Of a stretch of DNA of 23,462 nucleotides, positions 6,838-14,203 are shown in pieces. The DNA comes from Microcaldota archaeon (lineage in GTDB: Archaea; Micrarchaeota; Micrarchaeia; Micrarchaeales; CABMGC01). A model generated the notes under the pieces. It made no database searches. It saw only the letters and a list, made by a program, of their open reading frames with translations, and was not told the DNA's origin. The DNA lies in NCBI GenBank assembly GCA_021792235.1, contig JAJYVC010000011.1, forward strand, positions 1 through 23,462, read 5' to 3'. The position numbers and the translations under genes were made by a program. How positions within the stretch are numbered: the stretch's first letter is position 1; each line of letters opens with the position of its first letter.

Positions 6838-7605
6838 ATGACTTATGAGAACATAAGGATAAGCTCCGAAGAGGCGCTTACCACAATAACTCTTGACAGG
6901 GAGGGCAAGCTGAATTCAATAGACGAGATCATGCTCTCGAGTCTGGAAGGTGCAATAGCCGAGATAGAAGGCAACAGTGCGTGTCGCGCTGTGATAATCA
7001 CTGGAACAGGTAACAGGTCTTTCTGTGCAGGCGCTGACATAAATTATCTCAGCCGCCTCAAGACAGGCAGCGATGCTGAAAGGTTCGCAGATCATATTCA
7101 CGGAGTATTCAACAGGATCGAGAAGCTCGAAAAGCCAGTAATAGCTGCAATCAACGGATACTGCTTGGGCGGAGGCTGCGAGCTCGCCATGGCATGCGAC
7201 ATAAGGATATCATCGCCAAATGCTATATTCGGCCAACCAGAAGTGAGGCTAGGGATAGTGCCCGGAGGCGGTGGAACGTACAGGCTCCCAACTCTTATAG
7301 GAAAGGGAAGGGCAACGGAGCTTATCCTGACAGGAGATACTATAGACGCAAATACTGCCCTTTCATATGGTCTGATAAACAGGATTGTTGACCAGAAATC
7401 GCTGATGGATAGCGCGAAATCAATTGCATTGAAGCTAAGCGGCAATAGCTCCAACGCGCTCAAGAACGCCAAACTTGCAATAAACTCAAATTACAGTCAT
7501 AGCGACGACGCAGAGAAACGCGCATTTCTTGCATGCATAAAGCATTCAGATGCGAAAGAAGGGCTGCATGCTTTTAAGGCGCATAGCGAGCCGAAATTCA
7601 AATAG
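6838..7605 (+). CDS. Enoyl-CoA hydratase (crotonase family)
   Basis: A 255-residue crotonase. It hydrates trans-2-enoyl-CoA to 3-hydroxyacyl-CoA, the second step of beta-oxidation. The oxyanion-hole segments CAGAD (63-67) and GGGCEL (111-116) are present. Both catalytic acids of true hydratases are conserved: Glu135 in FGQPEVRLG and Glu161 in ATELILTG, which argues against a degenerate crotonase. The length is normal for a monofunctional enzyme. ATG 6838 is chosen over TTG 6832 because AGAAGG lies 7 bases upstream. The stop at 7603-7605 supplies part of the next gene's ribosome site, so the three genes (hydratase, thiolase, dehydrogenase) form an operon. Confidence 0.93.
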   Translation: MTYENIRISSEEALTTITLDREGKLNSIDEIMLSSLEGAIAEIEGNSACRAVIITGTGNRSFCAGADINYLSRLKTGSDAERFADHIHGVFNRIEKLEKPVIAAINGYCLGGGCELAMACDIRISSPNAIFGQPEVRLGIVPGGGGTYRLPTLIGKGRATELILTGDTIDANTALSYGLINRIVDQKSLMDSAKSIALKLSGNSSNALKNAKLAINSNYSHSDDAEKRAFLACIKHSDAKEGLHAFKAHSEPKFK

Positions 7606-7614
7606 GTGTACCAT

Positions 7615-8844
7615 ATGGAAGAGGTGTATATAGCGGATGCAGCCAGGAGCCCGATAGGCAAGTTCCTTGGGTCCCTTTCACAGATCACGGCAACCCGCCT
7701 AGGTGCTGAGGTACTTAGGGCAGTTGTATCGCGTACCAAAACTGATCCTGCAAGCATAGATGAGGTAATCGTAGGCAATGTGATATCTGCTGGGTTGGGA
7801 CAGAACGTTGCAAAACAGGTTGTCGTCTATTCAGGACTGCCAAACAAGATACCGGCATATTCCGTCAACAAGGTATGTGCCTCCAGTCTCAAAGCAGTGG
7901 GCCTGGCTGCAGAATCCATATCCTGCGGAAATGCCGAGGTAATAGCTGCTGGAGGTGTCGAATCTATGTCAAATGCGCCTTTCTCGATAAAAGGAATAAG
8001 AAAGCTGCAGAAACTGGGCAACATTGGTCTGGACGACTTCCTCGGGCGCATGAAGCAGGCTGGATTGAGCACATCAGGATTCCAGATGGATGACGAGATG
8101 CTAGGCGAAGGGTTAATGGACTGCTACAGCGGCATGCACATGGGGGCGATAGCGGAAAATTTGTCAGGCAAATACGGAATAACGCGCAAGGATGCTGACC
8201 AATTCGCCTTAGAGAGTCATAGGAAGGCAGCTATTGCAACCGACTCCGGGAAGTTCAAGCGCGAGATAATTCCAGTCAAGAATCATGAAGGGAAGACCAT
8301 AGACGAAGACGAAGGCATAAGGAGGGACACAAGTCTGGAGAAGCTGGCTGCCCTGAAGCCCGCATTCACGCCAAGCGGTATAATAACTGCCGGCAATGCA
8401 TCGCAGCTAAGCGATGGCGCATCATTCCTGATGCTTATGTCAGGCAGTAAGATAAAGGAATGTGGTATAAAGCCTCTTGCGAAAATAGAATCATTCGCGG
8501 CATCAGGAAGTGATCCTGGAGAATACGGCACTGCCCCGGTTCCATCCGCCCAAAAAGCACTCGAGATGGCCAAAATCAGGCTAAGCGATGTCGATCTGAT
8601 AGAACTCAACGAGGCCTTCTGCGTACAGGCACTTGCAGTAGTCAAGGAGCTAGGCATAGACAAGAGCCGGCTTAATGTGCATGGCGGCGCTACAGCGATT
8701 GGTCATCCGCTCGGTGCTACTGGCGCTTGCATCTTGTCGACCCTCGCATACGCTCTAAAGGACACTGGTGGAGAAGTGGGTCTTGCAACTCTTTGCCATG
8801 GAGGCGGAGGCGCATATTCTATTGTGATAAGGAGATGTGATTGA
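7615..8844 (+). CDS. Thiolase (acetyl-CoA acetyltransferase / 3-ketoacyl-CoA thiolase)
   Basis: A 409-residue thiolase, which splits 3-ketoacyl-CoA with CoA to give acetyl-CoA and a shortened acyl-CoA. The nucleophile Cys88 lies in NKVCASSLKAV, the active-site His364 in GHPLGATGA, and the second Cys394 in LCHGGGGAYS. The full triad and length mark a catalytic bacterial-type thiolase, not the SCP2-like archaeal mevalonate type, so a degradative role is favoured. ATG 7615 is preferred over GTG 7606 because AGGTG (7604-7608) is a well-placed ribosome site. It follows the hydratase by 9 bases and its stop codon adjoins the ribosome site of the next gene. Chain-length preference cannot be read from sequence. 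Confidence 0.93.
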   Translation: MEEVYIADAARSPIGKFLGSLSQITATRLGAEVLRAVVSRTKTDPASIDEVIVGNVISAGLGQNVAKQVVVYSGLPNKIPAYSVNKVCASSLKAVGLAAESISCGNAEVIAAGGVESMSNAPFSIKGIRKLQKLGNIGLDDFLGRMKQAGLSTSGFQMDDEMLGEGLMDCYSGMHMGAIAENLSGKYGITRKDADQFALESHRKAAIATDSGKFKREIIPVKNHEGKTIDEDEGIRRDTSLEKLAALKPAFTPSGIITAGNASQLSDGASFLMLMSGSKIKECGIKPLAKIESFAASGSDPGEYGTAPVPSAQKALEMAKIRLSDVDLIELNEAFCVQALAVVKELGIDKSRLNVHGGATAIGHPLGATGACILSTLAYALKDTGGEVGLATLCHGGGGAYSIVIRRCD

Positions 8845-8845
8845 C

Positions 8846-9688
8846 ATGAAGGTTTCTATTATAGGCGCAGGTACGATGGGCATAGGGATAGCACAGGTGG
8901 TACTCGATGCAGGTCACGATGTGACTCTTGTAAGCGATACAGAAGCATCATTAAAGAACGGCGTTGAACGGCTCAGGTCCAATCTTGACAAGGCGATATC
9001 TAAGGGTGCGATGGCTCCAGCCAAAAAAGAGGACTGCCTAAAAAGGCTTTCCACATCAAGCTCAATAAGCGAGGTTGCAGGTTCGGTGATAGTAATAGAG
9101 GCAGTTCCAGAGGATGCAGATGTCAAAAAGTCGGTGATATCCAATGCAGAAAGATATGTGAGCGTCGACGCAGTGATAGCGACAAATACTTCATCCATAT
9201 CTATATCTGCCCTTTCAAAATGCTTAGCCAATCCTGAGCGGTTCCTTGGCCTTCATTTCTTTAATCCTGCGCCAGTCATGAAGGTCATAGAGCTGGTGCG
9301 CGGCGAGAAGACATCTGATGACACTCTCAAAAAATCCTTGGACTTTGCAAAGAGTCTAGGCAAGACGCCTGCAGAAGTCAAAGATTCACCAGGATTCATA
9401 TCCAATAGGATATTGATGATATACCTGAATGAATCAATAAATGCCCTGGATCAGCGCATCGCTAGCAGGGAGACTATAGATACGATAGCCAGACTTGGAT
9501 TCAGTCATCCCATGGGTCCTCTCGAGCTTGCCGACTTCATAGGACTCGATGTGTGCAAGGATATAATGGAAGCGATATATTCGCAGAGCAACGATGATAA
9601 ATTCAAGCCGTCACCTCTACTTGCTAGGATGGTTAGGGAGGGACGATTAGGGAGGAAGAACAAAAAAGGCTTCTACGACTATCCTTGA
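8846..9688 (+). CDS. 3-hydroxyacyl-CoA dehydrogenase (3-hydroxybutyryl-CoA dehydrogenase type)
   Basis: A 280-residue single-function NAD-dependent dehydrogenase that oxidises 3-hydroxyacyl-CoA to 3-ketoacyl-CoA. The Rossmann motif GAGTMG is at 7-12. The catalytic dyad is visible: His137 in GLHFFNPAPVMK and Glu149 in VIELV. PGFISNRIL follows and the C-terminal helical domain ends in a GRKNKKGFYDY motif. The length matches the short Hbd/PaaH type. ATG 8846 has GGAGATG (8831-8837) upstream; GTG 8837 is an alternative within that site. It is the last gene of the plus-strand operon, and its end overlaps by 10 bp the end of the convergent minus-strand operon. Confidence 0.93.
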   Translation: MKVSIIGAGTMGIGIAQVVLDAGHDVTLVSDTEASLKNGVERLRSNLDKAISKGAMAPAKKEDCLKRLSTSSSISEVAGSVIVIEAVPEDADVKKSVISNAERYVSVDAVIATNTSSISISALSKCLANPERFLGLHFFNPAPVMKVIELVRGEKTSDDTLKKSLDFAKSLGKTPAEVKDSPGFISNRILMIYLNESINALDQRIASRETIDTIARLGFSHPMGPLELADFIGLDVCKDIMEAIYSQSNDDKFKPSPLLARMVREGRLGRKNKKGFYDYP

Positions 9689-10200
9689 TACATGTCCATG
9701 TACTTGTCTTTGAGCGTCACATAGTTCTTCCAGTTGCGCGTTATTCTGGTTCTGTGATCTTCGGTGACTCTCCTAACAATCTTTCCCGGAACTCCAAGCA
9801 CGATGCTTCCGCTAGGTATCACTGCCCCTTCTGTCACCACTGCACCTGCACCTATTATGCACCAGTCTCCTATCACGGCCCCCTCGAGTATTATCGATCC
9901 CATGCCTATCAGGCAGTTATTCCCTATTGTGCAGCCATGCACTATTGCGCCATGCCCTATCGATACGTTATTGCCTACAACTGTCGGGTATTTTGTTGCA
10001 GTTCCGTGCATTACAGAGTTATCCTGCACGCTGGTGTTTTTCCCAATCTTTATGTAATGCATGTCTCCTCTAAGGACAACCCCGTACCATATGCTGCTAT
10101 CCTTTCCTATTGTCACATCTCCTATGATGTCTGTTCTGTCTGCAATGTACGCGGATGGGTCTATCCTCGGCTTCTTCCCATTATATTCGCATATCGTCAT
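9679..10200 (-). CDS. Gamma-carbonic anhydrase-fold / PaaY-like hexapeptide-repeat protein
   Basis: A 173-residue left-handed beta-helix protein built from hexapeptide repeats ([IV]G..., for example VTIGKDSSI, VSIGHGAIV, CTIGNNCLI) with a C-terminal helix. It carries the signature RGD (44-46), QDNSVMH (59-65) and the three candidate zinc-ligand histidines 65, 83 and 88, so a metal site is likely. The family includes gamma-carbonic anhydrases and PaaY, a thioesterase used in CoA-ester degradation; sequence alone does not separate them. As last gene of an acyl-CoA degradation operon a PaaY-like housekeeping thioesterase role is attractive but inferred. ATG 10200 is chosen over GTG 10206 because AGGGTG, which overlaps the upstream stop codon, is placed right for it. 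Confidence 0.85.
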   Translation of the reverse strand: MTICEYNGKKPRIDPSAYIADRTDIIGDVTIGKDSSIWYGVVLRGDMHYIKIGKNTSVQDNSVMHGTATKYPTVVGNNVSIGHGAIVHGCTIGNNCLIGMGSIILEGAVIGDWCIIGAGAVVTEGAVIPSGSIVLGVPGKIVRRVTEDHRTRITRNWKNYVTLKDKYMDMYQG

Positions 10201-10209
10201 TTGCACACC

Positions 10210-11430
10210 CTATCTATACGCTTCAAAATCCTTCCCCAGAACTTCAGATGCTATCTTCAGTTCGAGTATTTCATCCGTACCCTCATATATCCTAGTGACC
10301 CGGCTGTCGCAGAACAGTGCGCCTACCGGCGAGAGAAGTGAGTATCCAAACCCGCCGAACACCTGCACCGCGTGGTCCGCCGACTCGAATGCCAGTCTTG
10401 ACGCGATTCTCTTGGCCACGGCAGTGCGCAGCTCTGCTTCTTCTATGAGTGCTCTGTTTCCAGGATCCTTTTCATAGTCTGCCCTCTGCAATGCAGCCAT
10501 GTATGTTGGCCATCGCGCCATCTGGAGATTTTGCATTATCTCTGCTATGTGTCTTTGCACGAGCTGGTGCTTGCCTATGGGCTTTCCGTGCTGCACGCGC
10601 TCCCTTGACCTTGTCATCACAGCATTGAGCGATCCTTCGATTATCCCTAGGCATCCTGATGCAACCCCTATCCTTCCATTCAGAAGACCAGAATATGCCA
10701 CGTGCATTCCCTTCCCCACCGGTCCTAGCATGTTCTCCCTTGGAACTTCCACGTCATTGAACTCTATCATTCCTGTGTCAGAGGTGAACAGGCCTACCTT
10801 TTCCGAAAGCCGCATCCTGCTCACACCGTTGCTATTCGCATCAACTATGAACGAGCTTGTCTCGGCAGGATTGTCTTTGGACCTGGCGAAGACTATGATG
10901 TAATCTGCTATGGATCCGTTGGTTATCAGATACTTAGTGCCGTTGATCACGAATCCGCCGTCCTTCTTTGAGTAGCTGGTCTTAAGCGACGCCGGGTCGC
11001 TTCCGGCTTCAGGTTCTGTAAGTCCGAACGCCATTACTATATTATTATTCAACGCTGCATTGAGATATTTTCCCCTCTGCTCATCCGTCCCCCACTTCTG
11101 TATGCTGAGCGAACACAGGAATACCTGGACATTAAAGAAGCTTGAAAAGCCAAGCCCGAGCTGTCCAAGCCTCTCCTTTGCAAGCACTGTCACCAGATGG
11201 TTTGATCCGAGGCCTCCATACTCCTTACTTATTGGTATTCCAAGTATGCCGTATTTCTTTGCTATCTTTGGCGCATCAAGGTTCACCTCATGCCTTAGGT
11301 AATGCTCAAACTCGCCTTCAGCCATCTCATCTGCAGCTTTGTCAACGTTCTCCAGAGCCTTTAATTCTTCCTCGGAGAACCTGTAGAAGCGGCCTACCTC
11401 TTCGATGCTTTTCTGGAACAGTCTCTCCAT
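10210..11430 (-). CDS. Acyl-CoA dehydrogenase (copy 1)
   Basis: A 406-residue FAD-linked acyl-CoA dehydrogenase that makes the 2-enoyl-CoA entering beta-oxidation. Visible family features are FGLTEPEAGSDPA in the middle beta domain, VINGTKYLITNGS, the FAD-binding VQVFGGFGY, and RIYEGTDEI carrying the catalytic Glu383. Length and the RIYEGT placement match the short/medium-chain type. It starts 2 bases after the CoxG-like stop (taa then one base pair spacing), so it is translationally linked. It is a close paralogue of the gene at 11882-13105, with several DNA tracts almost identical. Electrons would go to an ETF that is not in this window. Substrate chain length is unknown. Confidence 0.93.
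   Translation of the reverse strand: MERLFQKSIEEVGRFYRFSEEELKALENVDKAADEMAEGEFEHYLRHEVNLDAPKIAKKYGILGIPISKEYGGLGSNHLVTVLAKERLGQLGLGFSSFFNVQVFLCSLSIQKWGTDEQRGKYLNAALNNNIVMAFGLTEPEAGSDPASLKTSYSKKDGGFVINGTKYLITNGSIADYIIVFARSKDNPAETSSFIVDANSNGVSRMRLSEKVGLFTSDTGMIEFNDVEVPRENMLGPVGKGMHVAYSGLLNGRIGVASGCLGIIEGSLNAVMTRSRERVQHGKPIGKHQLVQRHIAEIMQNLQMARWPTYMAALQRADYEKDPGNRALIEEAELRTAVAKRIASRLAFESADHAVQVFGGFGYSLLSPVGALFCDSRVTRIYEGTDEILELKIASEVLGKDFEAYR
10267..10395. repeat. Near-identical tract shared with 11939-12067
   Basis: These 129 bases match 11939-12067 except for one base (T at 10339, C at 12011), in the same orientation. They encode the C-terminal FAD-binding and catalytic RIYEGT region of the two acyl-CoA dehydrogenases. 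Flanking codons of the same genes are clearly diverged, including at silent sites. Confidence 0.9.
10556..10607. repeat. 52-bp exact repeat shared with 12228-12279
   Basis: The 52 bases are identical to 12228-12279. They encode the RERVQHGKPIGKHQLVQ region of the two dehydrogenases; the bases on either side differ. Confidence 0.9.
10880..10955. repeat. 76-bp near-identical tract shared with 12555-12630
   Basis: The tract differs from 12555-12630 at one base (T at 10906, C at 12581). It encodes the INGTKYLITNGSIADYIIVFAR segment in parts, flanked by strongly diverged sequence in both genes. Confidence 0.9.
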
Positions 11431-11432
11431 GT

Positions 11433-11885
11433 TTATCCCTGCCTAACCTCAACCTTGGCCTTTACGTTGGCTATTGTCTTGTTTACCACGTCTTCAACTA
11501 TGCTTTTTAAGACGGGTGAGGCAATGCCACTCACTATGCCACCGAAATCAGAATCCAAAGACCAGTGCACGTCCGTTACTTCGCCCCCCCTATCCAAGAA
11601 TTCAAGAGTGAGCAGCTGGTTCATCGCACTTCCAACTCCTCTTCCTTCCATGCGGTATGAGACCTTATTTGGTAAATCCTCGATCATTGTCGCCTTTACT
11701 GCGAACGTGCCCTTTATCAAGGCGATGTTCATTGTGATCTTTACCCTAAAGCTCCTGTCATCCACCTTGTTGTAATCTGTTGCTGATGGTATGCATGATG
11801 CGATGTCTGGGAAGCTTGATGAAAACCTGCGCACGCTGTCAATAGGTGCATTGGCTGTAACATTACCTGAAAGCTCTATCTTCAT
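11433..11885 (-). CDS. CoxG-like SRPBCC-domain protein
   Basis: A 150-residue single-domain protein of the CoxG/START-like (SRPBCC) helix-grip fold. It begins with the typical MKIELSGNVTANAPIDSV, followed by 'F.....I.SCIP' and the usual alternating strands (for example FRVKITMNIALIKGTFAVKA), and ends in a long C-terminal helix. SRPBCC proteins hold hydrophobic ligands. CoxG itself anchors carbon monoxide dehydrogenase to the membrane, but no CO dehydrogenase gene is present here. The gene is sandwiched between two acyl-CoA dehydrogenases. It overlaps the upstream one by ATGA (11882-11885) and ends 2 bases before the next, so strict co-expression is indicated. A role in holding or presenting acyl-CoA dehydrogenase or its lipid substrate is inference. 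Confidence 0.82.
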   Translation of the reverse strand: MKIELSGNVTANAPIDSVRRFSSSFPDIASCIPSATDYNKVDDRSFRVKITMNIALIKGTFAVKATMIEDLPNKVSYRMEGRGVGSAMNQLLTLEFLDRGGEVTDVHWSLDSDFGGIVSGIASPVLKSIVEDVVNKTIANVKAKVEVRQG

Positions 11886-13105
11886 GAATATGCCTCAAAC
11901 TCCTTCCCAAGGAGCCTTGATGCGATCTTCAGCTCCATTATTTCATCCGTACCCTCATATATCCTAGTGACCCGGCTGTCGCAGAACAGTGCGCCTACCG
12001 GCGAGAGAAGCGAGTATCCAAACCCGCCGAACACCTGCACCGCGTGGTCCGCCGACTCGAATGCCAGCCTAGATGCAATCTTCTTTGCAACTGCAGTCTT
12101 GAGGTCTATTTCCTCCATAAGCGTGCGGTTATCCGGATCATTGTCATACTCAGATTTCCTAATGGCAGCGAGGTATGTCGGCCATTTCGCCTTTTCCAGG
12201 TTCTGCTTTATCTCTGCTATGTGCTCCTGCACGAGCTGGTGCTTGCCTATGGGCTTTCCGTGCTGCACGCGCTCCCTTGCTCTGCTTATCACTGCCTTGA
12301 GGCTGCCATCTATAGTGCCAAGGCATCCTGAGGCAATGCCAAGCCTTCCATTGAGCAGAGCAGAATATGCCACATGCAATCCCTTCCCCATCTCTCCAAG
12401 CACGCACTCTTCGGAAACCTCAAGATCCCTGAATTCAAGCATTGCGGTATCGGAAGTAAACAGGCCTACCTTTTCGCTCAGGTGCATCTGCACCTCGAAT
12501 CCTTTTGATTTTGTGTCTATTAGGAACGCGGTTATTTTCCCATCTCCGTCTGCAGACCTGGCGAAGACTATGATGTAATCCGCTATGGATCCGTTGGTTA
12601 TCAGATACTTAGTGCCGTTGATCACGAATCTGTCTCCCGATTTTGTGTACACTGATTTCATCTCGGCAGGATTGCTTCCGGCCTCAGGCTCGGTAAGTGC
12701 AAATGCAAGTATCTTGTCGCCCATGGCTACGGGCTTTAGGTATCTCTCCTTCTGAAGCTCCGTTCCCCATTTCTGCAGCGTAAGTGCGCCAATGAACACA
12801 TCCACGTCATAAAAGGTAGGAAATCCCAGGCTGAGCTGTCCAAATCTTTGATTCAAAAGCACTGCAGAGAGCAGGCCTGCTCCGTCTCCCCCATACTCCT
12901 TTCCTATTGGTATCCTAGCAAGACCGTACTTTTTCGCTATTTTCGGTATGTCAGTATTGACTTCGTGCTTTAGGTAATGCTCAAACTCAGTTGCAGCAAG
13001 CTCATCAGCCGCTTTATCTACTTTCTCAAGTATACTTAATTCATCATCTGTGAATTTATGGAGCCTCTGCAGGTCTTCTACTGATTTTCGGAAAGTTTCA
13101 TCCAT
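11882..13105 (-). CDS. Acyl-CoA dehydrogenase (copy 2)
   Basis: A 407-residue FAD-linked acyl-CoA dehydrogenase. Visible are FALTEPEAGSNPA, VINGTKYLITNGS, FGGFGYSLLSP and RIYEGTDEIMEL with catalytic Glu384. It is a tandem paralogue of the gene at 10210-11430; both share an N-terminal helix set of the type 'VDKAADE.A..EFEHYL.HEVN..PKIAKKYG'. It starts 10 bases after the (methyl)citrate synthase stop and its own stop overlaps the CoxG start, so it lies mid-operon. Diverged N-terminal and substrate-region sequences suggest the two copies differ in substrate while their FAD and catalytic parts are kept the same. Confidence 0.93.
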   Translation of the reverse strand: MDETFRKSVEDLQRLHKFTDDELSILEKVDKAADELAATEFEHYLKHEVNTDIPKIAKKYGLARIPIGKEYGGDGAGLLSAVLLNQRFGQLSLGFPTFYDVDVFIGALTLQKWGTELQKERYLKPVAMGDKILAFALTEPEAGSNPAEMKSVYTKSGDRFVINGTKYLITNGSIADYIIVFARSADGDGKITAFLIDTKSKGFEVQMHLSEKVGLFTSDTAMLEFRDLEVSEECVLGEMGKGLHVAYSALLNGRLGIASGCLGTIDGSLKAVISRARERVQHGKPIGKHQLVQEHIAEIKQNLEKAKWPTYLAAIRKSEYDNDPDNRTLMEEIDLKTAVAKKIASRLAFESADHAVQVFGGFGYSLLSPVGALFCDSRVTRIYEGTDEIMELKIASRLLGKEFEAYS

Positions 13106-13115
13106 GGGAAAAACC

Positions 13116-14198
13116 TTACGGGCTTAGGCCTTCTGGTCCGACATACTTCGAATCAGGGCGTATTAACTTGTTGTCAGATACCTGCTCAAGGTAATGCGCA
13201 GCCCATCCGAAGCTCCTCGAAGCTGCAAATATCGGCGTATAAAATGATTCGTCTATCCCAAGAAGGTACATGTATATCGCGGCGTAGAAGTCAAGGTTCG
13301 CGGGGATCTGCTTCCTGTCCCACATCTCCTTTTCCAGGGCCGTGGATACCTCATAGAGCCCTTCGGAATTCTTGATCCTTGCCAGCTCCTTCAGCTGCGC
13401 CTTCACGAACTGAGCTCTAGGGTCAAGTTTTTTGTATATTCTGTGCCCAAAGCCCATTATCTTCTCCTTCTTCGCCAGCTTGTCATCAACGAATTTAACT
13501 GCCTCGTCAGCAGATTTCATCCTGAGCATGTAGTTGAGCACTTCTGCATTTGCGCCTCCATGCAGAGGACCCTTTATGGCTGCCAGCGCCGACGTGACTG
13601 AGGCTCTTGGGTCCGCAAGCGTTGACGCCGTCACTCTCAGTGCGAATGTGGAAGCGTTGAATTCATGCTCCATGTACAGTATGAGTAGCTTCTCGAAATA
13701 TCTTGCGCTCTCCTTGTCATCACTTCCGGTAAGCAGGTAGTAGAACCTCTCAGCATAGGTGGCGTTCAGATCCTTGAGCACCTGCATGCCATTTATTATC
13801 CTGTATCCATCAGATGATATCCTAGGTATTTTCGCGGCAATCTCCAAAAGTACCTTGTCATCGGACCTCTCCCTAAGCGGCATAAGAGAAACAACTGATC
13901 TTATCAGGTCGATTACCTTTGTACCTCTGGGCATGAGCTGCATTATCTTTTCTGTGTTATCATCCACTTCCGAATTTGATGCCAGAAAATCTGAGAACTC
14001 TTTCAGCTCAGAGCCATCCGGCATGCGCCCGTAAGTTACAAGGTACGCTGTCTTTTCAAACGAGCATTTCTCTGCGAGGTCCACTGCCCTGTATCCTCTG
14101 TATATGAGGTGCCCTTCGTTGTCTGTAGATGCTATGCTTGTCTTGTCCACTATTACTTTGTCAAGCCCCTTCGGCACTTCTATGGCTCCTTGTTCCAT
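13116..14198 (-). CDS. prpC: Citrate synthase family, probably 2-methylcitrate synthase
   Basis: A 360-residue short-type citrate synthase. Active-site residues are present: His213 in GPLHGGANAEV, His252 in GFGHRIYK and Asp303 in PANLDFYAA; the EHEFNASTFA stretch around His178 is also typical. Such enzymes join acetyl-CoA or propionyl-CoA to oxaloacetate. The methylcitrate call rests on context: it follows PrpB- and PrpD-like genes directly, and the gene sits in an acyl-CoA degradation operon. It may be bifunctional and serve the TCA cycle too. ATG 14198 is chosen over TTG 14210 and GTG 14207 because GGTGA, overlapping the PrpB stop, is correctly spaced as a ribosome site. Confidence 0.82.
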   Translation of the reverse strand: MEQGAIEVPKGLDKVIVDKTSIASTDNEGHLIYRGYRAVDLAEKCSFEKTAYLVTYGRMPDGSELKEFSDFLASNSEVDDNTEKIMQLMPRGTKVIDLIRSVVSLMPLRERSDDKVLLEIAAKIPRISSDGYRIINGMQVLKDLNATYAERFYYLLTGSDDKESARYFEKLLILYMEHEFNASTFALRVTASTLADPRASVTSALAAIKGPLHGGANAEVLNYMLRMKSADEAVKFVDDKLAKKEKIMGFGHRIYKKLDPRAQFVKAQLKELARIKNSEGLYEVSTALEKEMWDRKQIPANLDFYAAIYMYLLGIDESFYTPIFAASRSFGWAAHYLEQVSDNKLIRPDSKYVGPEGLSP

Positions 14199-14203
14199 CC
14201 AAT

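Noticed and set aside
9685..10341. Plus-strand 218-residue open frame antisense to the gamma-CA-fold gene
   Set aside because: It is Cys/His/Tyr-rich with no recognisable family or domain, and lies wholly over a clear hexapeptide-repeat gene and the end of a dehydrogenase on the other strand.
11433..11885. Evidence for carbon monoxide oxidation from the CoxG-like gene
   Set aside because: No molybdenum CO dehydrogenase subunit or maturation gene is present and the neighbours are fatty-acid enzymes.
11967..12578. Plus-strand open frame, repeated in similar form at 10061-10477 and 10499-10903
   Set aside because: The similarity between these frames is only the antisense image of the two paralogous acyl-CoA dehydrogenases.
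13116..14198. Assignment as a plain TCA-cycle citrate synthase
   Set aside because: Not excluded biochemically, but the directly adjacent PrpB- and PrpD-like genes make the methylcitrate role the better primary call.
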